Part shown: one piece after another, positions 59,301-64,000 of the stretch
Layout of the letters: each line of letters starts with the position of its first letter
Position numbering within the stretch: position 1 is the stretch's first letter
From: Dulcicalothrix desertica PCC 7102
Lineage (GTDB): Bacteria > Cyanobacteriota > Cyanobacteriia > Cyanobacteriales > Nostocaceae
Assembly: GCF_003991905.1 (NCBI RefSeq)
Contig: NZ_RSCL01000037.1
Location: 18,774 to 82,773 of the forward strand
DNA length: 64,000 nt
Reading direction: 5' to 3'
The notes under the pieces: model-generated
What the model saw: only the letters and a program-made list of their open reading frames with translations
What the model was told of the DNA's origin: nothing
Database searches by the model: none
Position numbers and translations under genes: made by a program

Positions 59301-61228
59301 TTAATCCATCGCTCACCGTCAGGATGGTTAATACGGTAAACTAAATCTAAGTTACCATTTTGTTGTAACGTGGTTTGAATTTCTGCCTGTACTCTGTCTC
59401 TTTCTTCAGAGTAGATGCTTTCAAGCCAGTTTTGATAACTCGGCTCGACGCTTCTATCAATACCAAATAAACTATAAAATTCTGGCGACCACTTAACTTT
59501 ATTATTTGCGGCACTCCAATCGTATACACCAGCATTCGATAATTCTAAGGCAAGGCGTAACATTTCCTCGCGTGCTTGTAATTCTTGTTGTGCTAACTTT
59601 GTTTCTGTAATATCCGTTACTACACCACAGCAACGTCCACTATTACTGCCATCTATTGGAAAACCTTTGTCGCGTACCCACCGAACCGTACCATCAGACC
59701 GAACAACGCGGTACTCTATATCATATGTACCTTGATATAAATCTTGATTGATAGCATTTTGGACTCTTTGTTTATCAAAGGGGTGAATACCATCTACCCA
59801 TTCATTATAATTTGTATGTAAAGAATCTATATTACGTCCCCATATCTTGGCATAAGCAGGACTAATATAAATTAAATTATTATTTCGCGGTTCAGATATC
59901 CAAAAAATATCTTCTATAGTTTCGGCAATATTACGAAAGCGCATTTCACTTTCACGCAGCGCATCTTCCGCACGCTTTTGTTCATCAATATCGGTACAAA
60001 CGCCAAACCATTTAGTTATATTATTATTTTCATCACGAATTGGTACGCTGCGACCCCGAAACCAGCGATAATTATTATCGGTGCCACAAAAGCGGTATTC
60101 TATTTCAAAAGGGTCTCCAGTTTTTACCGACTCTAACCAACGTGCAAGAGTTCGTGTTCTATCATCTGGATGCACAAAAATATCTATCCAGTTAAACCCA
60201 CTTATGGCGCCTTTAGGTAATCCTGTATATTGATATAGTTGTTTACTAACGTAATCACATGAACCATCCGGTAGATTAGTGAAGAGAATGGACGGCACAT
60301 TTTCGCTTAACATACTATAGCGAGCTTCGCTATCACGTACAGTAGCTTCAGCAATACGACGTTTTTTATCTAATTTATTTAGATAAATACTATTTCGCCA
60401 AATCGTAAATAAATATATCACAATTAACGAAACGGTCATCAGCGACGTACCAAAAGCAAAATCATAATAATTTGCCTTTTCGCCTTTAATAACTATCCAA
60501 CCTAATAATATAGGCAGAAATATAGCTGTTGGTATTAATCGTCGCGCAGTTACACCACCATTAAGTTCAGTAGTAACGGTTGCCATAAGCCCGCGATATG
60601 CATTATTAGATAGTATTCCTAAACACAAAATTAGGAAAGTGAGCGCTGTATGCACCGTCATATAAGTATGATAAGCGCGGAACAAGTAAAAAACCCTCAC
60701 ACCATAGATATAGCCTATTAAAGCGTGAAAACAAATGAAAAGGACAATAAATGTAGAGACGTGACATGTCACGTCTCTACATTTATTATTTTTGGCTGTA
60801 TTTCCTTTTTCTAACCACAGTGCTGCACTAATTAATAACCAATTGATAGCAGTGTTTACACCCATCCTACCTGGATGTGATGTAGCTGATGATAATGGGA
60901 AGTCACGAAATAATAATTCATCAATTCCAAAATTCCACCCAAAGAGGTATTGACTGAGTGTAATTAAAGAAACGATAAAAATTGTTAGTGTGCAAAATTG
61001 TGAGATTAAATAAAATTTATAATTTACCCTTACTGCTTTTAACCACAACGTCACCCCTGCCAACACAAAGCAAATAGCTGTGTTTGCTTTCATTGTTGCG
61101 GCACTCTTAATTAAGCTTTTAAGAATATCAATATTAACTGCCCAACCTAACAAAGCTATGCAGCCTATACAAATTACAACTGCACTCGCTAGTTTGGTAA
61201 AAGCTTGCATTAACTTCAAGTTACGCAT
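53390..61228 (-). CDS. giant multi-PAS membrane histidine kinase
   Basis: About 2,612 residues from the ATG at 61228; a TTG at 61276 adds 16. Eight predicted helices (to about residue 290) form a membrane sensor. Then come 16 PAS/PAC units, each ending with a TDIxERK-type linker. Units 5, 6, 7 and 10 are close copies ([22 protein letters not shown]), as are 13/16 and 14/15. HisKA follows with the phospho-His in [20 protein letters not shown] (~2330), then the ATPase ([40 protein letters not shown]). A 28-bp palindrome sits between helices 4 and 5 ([11 protein letters not shown]), and a heptamer tract splits the ATPase domain. First gene of the signalling operon. Confidence 0.95.
   Translation of the reverse strand: [2612 protein letters not shown]
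53650..53840. repeat. heptameric STRR inside the giant kinase ATPase domain
   Basis: GAGTGCT/GAGTTAT-type units at 53658-53718 and ACTCAGC/ACTTTCC-type units at 53777-53835, facing each other. In frame on the minus strand they encode a Ser/Thr/Gln/Glu/Val-rich insert ([12 protein letters not shown] ... [19 protein letters not shown]) of ~60 residues between [11 protein letters not shown] and [12 protein letters not shown]. Confidence 0.85.
60753..60780. repeat. 28-bp palindrome, copy 8, inside the giant kinase gene
   Basis: Perfect palindrome, centre GTGACATGTCAC, encoding [10 protein letters not shown] in the loop between helices 4 and 5. Confidence 0.88.
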
Positions 61229-61450
61229 CGTTATATATATTGCATTTGGATTGATTCGGGCGCCGTATAGTATCAAGTTTCTTAACTAATTTACTATATA
61301 AATTAATACAATCATTATTTACGTGCAACTTTATAGAGGTATATCAGAACTAGCTTAAAGCTTTGAAGCAGTTTATAAATGTACCTTTAGATAGAGGCTA
61401 ATTAATACTTTATATATATATCTTTGTACGGTTGACAAATTTGGATTAGG

Positions 61451-61534
61451 TTAATCCCCCTAACCCCCGCGAATTCGGGGGGAAAGGAAAGAAAAATTTA
61501 AAGCGCCCCAAATCAACGTTCTTGCTGGGGGATT
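61451..61534. repeat. MITE-like element with TAATCCCCC ends, copy 2
   Basis: TAATCCCCCTAACCCCCGCG at the left and TGCTGGGGGATTA at the right, with GCGAATTCGGGGGG inside. It is the reverse-orientation relative of 35034-35116. It lies between the giant kinase promoter and the EcsC-like gene stop. Confidence 0.65.
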
Positions 61535-61540
61535 AATATT

Positions 61541-62605
61541 TTACAATTGAAATTTGGATTGGATGGCGCCGATAATTTTTTGTTCTTCGGGTGAAATATT
61601 ACCGTTGATTTGGGCAATACGTTGACATTGTGCTAATAGTGTGATGGCGTAGTCACGGTCGAGTTTGTTGAGTAGTTCTTCTATTGGTTGTGGAGAATGA
61701 ATGCTTTTACCTATTTCTTCAAGTGATTGTGAACCAAGGTTGATGGCTTTTAGTTCTGGTAATATTTCTTCCCAGGTTTTATTTGGATGACTACTAAGTA
61801 TCATGTGAACGAGGATTCTATCCATGATAGCTTGTTGAGAAACAGCTTTTTCTAGATATTCTTCACTTTCAAGTTTTAATTTATCTATTGTTGCTTCTGA
61901 GTTTAAGTCTGTAGCATCATCTAATTTTGCTTCGTAAAATCTACATGCAGCGTATCCCAATGAGTAAATCATTGTGGCATTTGAACTGGCGCCTATTACA
62001 GCACCTGCGAAGGGGACGTTACGTAATAAACTTAAACCAGCAGCTTTGAGCAAGCGACCACCACCTAAAGCGAGTCCAAAAATAGCTACTACTTCACCTT
62101 TACGTGCAGGGTCTTTTAAGTCTAAACCATATAAAGCGGCAATTTGATATACCATTTCTGATTGCAGTTCGGTTGTAGCTGCAAGGTCAATAGCAAGTAA
62201 TGCTGCTGCGACTCCTGGTATAACGCTTGTTGCTAAACCTATCCCACCTGCTTTTGTTGCTTTTTCCACCATGATGCGGTGGGCAAGTTGTTGAGGTGTT
62301 TCATTGGGGTAAGTTTGCTTGAGTTTTTTTACTGACTCTGCGGCTTTATCTAGATTAACGTTATCTGAGGCGCCAACCAACCAGCTAAGATTTAATACTC
62401 CAGCAAGTTTACGAATAAACCAGTTATTACCAAGACTGTTTGCAACTTGTCCGGTAAAATGCGTTGAAACTTCAAATAATTTACGCGCTTGACTTGCCGC
62501 AGCTTGTCCTGCACCACTAACTTGCTGTGCTAATGATTGAACTAACGATATATCAAATTTATTAAGTGATTTATTATTTTGCTTAGAAGCTGATTGGTCT
62601 GACAT
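61541..62605 (-). CDS. EcsC/DUF697-like protein with TerB-like tail
   Basis: A 354-residue protein. Centre (about 115-215) has hydrophobic, glycine-rich segments: ATKAGGIGLATSVIPGVAAALLAIDLAATTELQSEMVYQIAALYGLDLKDPARKGEVVAIFGLALGGGRLLKAAG, typical of EcsC/DUF697-type membrane-associated proteins. The tail (about 305-354, LLAQCQRIAQINGNISPEEQKIIGAIQ) resembles a TerB-like tail. Function unknown. The N-terminus is a helical, Gln/Ala-rich region. It stands alone with repeats on both sides. Confidence 0.65.
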   Translation of the reverse strand: MSDQSASKQNNKSLNKFDISLVQSLAQQVSGAGQAAASQARKLFEVSTHFTGQVANSLGNNWFIRKLAGVLNLSWLVGASDNVNLDKAAESVKKLKQTYPNETPQQLAHRIMVEKATKAGGIGLATSVIPGVAAALLAIDLAATTELQSEMVYQIAALYGLDLKDPARKGEVVAIFGLALGGGRLLKAAGLSLLRNVPFAGAVIGASSNATMIYSLGYAACRFYEAKLDDATDLNSEATIDKLKLESEEYLEKAVSQQAIMDRILVHMILSSHPNKTWEEILPELKAINLGSQSLEEIGKSIHSPQPIEELLNKLDRDYAITLLAQCQRIAQINGNISPEEQKIIGAIQSKFQL

Positions 62606-62732
62606 GGCTCAATAATATTTAGTTTAAGTAAGACTTTTAAACTAAATTATCAAACAAAAGCCTAAAATATGCATCTTCCTGCAAGAAGATTGTGTCTTAT
62701 CTTAAGGATTAACATTACTGCTTACATAATTC

Positions 62733-62806
62733 TTGTGGAGCGGGCATCCTTGCCCGCCCCTGAAAGAATGCATATTAACAGTTCGTGATGCCTGTTCCAC
62801 AAGAGT
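62733..62806. repeat. GGGCATCCTTGCCCG-type repeat with degenerate partner
   Basis: TTGTGGAGCGGGCATCCTTG then CCCGCCCC at 62733-62760, and GTTCGTGATGCCTGTTCCAC then AAGAG at 62781-62806. Confidence 0.65.
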
Positions 62807-62960
62807 TTATTATTTAGCTGGAAATTGTTGACGCAATTGGCGAATAGCTGTACTTGTGTAACTTTGACGCGCTTTCTGTAAGCACTTTTCAATAATATTA
62901 TATTACTTTGATATTCTGAAAATACTGACTATTTGTTTGCACAGCATAACTGGTTTTTAT

Positions 62961-62993
62961 GAAGAGACGGGCAGGGATGCCCGTTCCACAAGA
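62961..62993. repeat. GACGGGCAGGGATGCCCGTTCC hairpin (written in two halves)
   Basis: GAGACGGGCAGGG pairs with ATGCCCGTTCC, followed by ACAAGAATG. Same family as 22584-22612. Confidence 0.7.
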
Positions 62994-63010
62994 ATGTTTT
63001 ACAAGACTTA

Positions 63011-63829
63011 TTATGTTTTTGAGGGTATGGTAATTGTTAAGTCACCTAGAAAGTTATTTGTTTTGAGAATTTCATAGAGATTAATATCGGCTTCTAGTAG
63101 ACAGGCGTGTCCACTGTAAGGTAATGTTACCATTTTGGAGTTAGGTAAAATATTAGCTAATCGGCGCCCTTCTTCTGATGATGGTAAAAGTCGGTCGTCG
63201 CTACTTGCTATTATTAATGTTGGTTGTGTAAGTTGCGCTAGTTTATTATTGTCTATTTCAAATTCGCGTAATAAAGAAACCCGCCAACGAATGGTTTGTG
63301 ACGGGACTGACTGAACAGTTTCCAGAAGTTCGGTGCGGTCGTGTTCAGAAATACGGGATAGTGAAGCAAGAAAAGGTAGTAAACCAATGGCGCCTACATC
63401 AAACACCCATTCGGGTACGTAGTTCATGAGTGGAGATGCCCAAACATACCAAGGACGTAGTTTAAAACTCGAAGCTGGGTTAATTAATATAATACGTTTG
63501 AATAAAGAAGGCGCCGAAATTGCCACTTTTTGCGCTAAACAACCTCCAAAGGACTCCCCACACAGATAAACTGAGCGTTCCGAGTTTCGGTCGAGTTCAA
63601 CTTTAATTAGACTAAGTACACTTTGGGTTATATCTTCCCAACTGGTCATGTCACTACGCGGTATCGCTAAACACCGCACGTCAAAAGCTGCCTCAAGTCC
63701 GGCAGTTTGCGACCGCAGTAATTGACCTGTGCCATCCATCCCAGGTAAGTAAATAAATAGAGGGCATTGAGGCTGTAGTCTTTTAGGGGTTAGGAAACAA
63801 GGTTTTGATTCTACTTTTGGGATAGTCAT
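63011..63829 (-). CDS. alpha/beta hydrolase
   Basis: A 272-residue alpha/beta-fold hydrolase. The entry motif is FIYLPGMDGTGQLL (instead of HG), then the nucleophile elbow VYLCGESFGGCLAQ (Ser in GESFG), acid IIASSDDRLLPS (Asp), base LPYSGHACLLEAD (His). This combination resembles the phytyl-ester-synthase/esterase-like group found in plastids and cyanobacteria. Substrate unknown. It has its own promoter region from 63830. Confidence 0.82.
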   Translation of the reverse strand: MTIPKVESKPCFLTPKRLQPQCPLFIYLPGMDGTGQLLRSQTAGLEAAFDVRCLAIPRSDMTSWEDITQSVLSLIKVELDRNSERSVYLCGESFGGCLAQKVAISAPSLFKRIILINPASSFKLRPWYVWASPLMNYVPEWVFDVGAIGLLPFLASLSRISEHDRTELLETVQSVPSQTIRWRVSLLREFEIDNNKLAQLTQPTLIIASSDDRLLPSSEEGRRLANILPNSKMVTLPYSGHACLLEADINLYEILKTNNFLGDLTITIPSKT

Positions 63830-64000
63830 TAGCCATGCTTGTATTATAATGAATTATCTGAGTGATATAGCCCTAAGTAACTATATTAAAAAAGATTCTG
63901 ATTTTAAAGTATACTCACAACTGATACTTTTAACCTGGACATCTTTGAACATCTAGGACATTCTGGATGTTTAGTACAACATCACCAACAGAGTCAGTGA

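Larger units (their letters stand above)
62606..63010. other. 405-bp intergenic region rich in hairpin repeats
   Basis: Contains GGGCATCCTTGCCCG-type repeats at 62733-62760, a degenerate partner at 62781-62806, and a further hairpin at 62961-62993. The stretch between is AT-rich with no open frame of note. The last hairpin is 18 bp from the hydrolase stop and may be its terminator. Confidence 0.55.

Noticed and set aside
1..64000. tRNA genes
   Set aside because: I looked for T-loop-like GGTTCRAATCC sequences on both strands and found none with matching acceptor stems.

Overview
The window is chromosomal DNA of a filamentous, Nostocales-type cyanobacterium. The base composition is AT-leaning. 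The evidence is a 6S RNA gene beside purK, a Yfr1 RNA between a GuaB-like gene and trxA, cyanobacterial families (DUF3038/DUF4335, DUF2997-Ycf35-ferredoxin, CobE/CbiG, pentapeptide proteins), a dnaK-grpE-pilBTC neighbourhood, and many heptameric tandem repeats (STRRs) and dispersed palindromes. Genus cannot be fixed from the sequence alone. I saw no tRNA, rRNA, CRISPR array, prophage or complete insertion sequence.

Layout. 1-8.2 kb: end of an SLH protein, cytochrome b561-like protein, CobE-like protein, holin-like membrane protein, peptidoglycan-binding protein, an M16 peptidase pair (one catalytic, one without the zinc motif), 6S RNA, purK and a lumenal pentapeptide protein. 8.6-15.1 kb: serpin lipoprotein, AI-2E family permease, LCP cell-wall ligase, PEP-CTERM protein. 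15.9-22.5 kb: an export cassette made of a cNMP-like/C39-peptidase/ABC fusion, an HlyD adaptor and a parvulin isomerase, followed by two small double-glycine-leader precursors and an orphan gene. 22.6-35 kb: hydrolase, rsgA-tusA-dnaJ, dnaK, grpE, then pilB-pilT-pilC. 35-50 kb: DUF4198/PEP-CTERM protein, saccharopine-dehydrogenase-like enzyme, DUF2997-ycf35-ferredoxin, DUF4335-DUF3038, mutS2, GuaB3-like enzyme, Yfr1, trxA, LOG protein, DNA-binding regulator, leucyl aminopeptidase. 50-64 kb: remnant of a nucleotidyltransferase gene, a three-gene signalling operon (a roughly 2600-residue kinase with 16 PAS units, an Rcp1-like regulator and a hybrid kinase), an EcsC-like protein and an alpha/beta hydrolase.

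Three things stand out. First, the 15.9-22.5 kb cassette looks like a complete secretion system with its own cargo: the C39 domain should cut the two downstream precursors after Gly-Gly and the ABC/HlyD pair should export their unusual Tyr/Ser/Gly/Ala-rich cores. Second, repeats behave as gene-modifying elements: a 28-bp palindrome (8 copies, arms changing in a compensatory way) and heptameric STRRs sit in frame inside mutS2 and both kinases, including inside a kinase ATPase domain, and supply stop codons for other genes. Third, the usual cyanobacterial HIP1 octamer GCGATCGC appears to be absent, GGCGCC is present about 110 times, and GATC is strikingly rare.

All coordinates come from reading the sequence. 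Family names rest on recognised motifs, not database searches.
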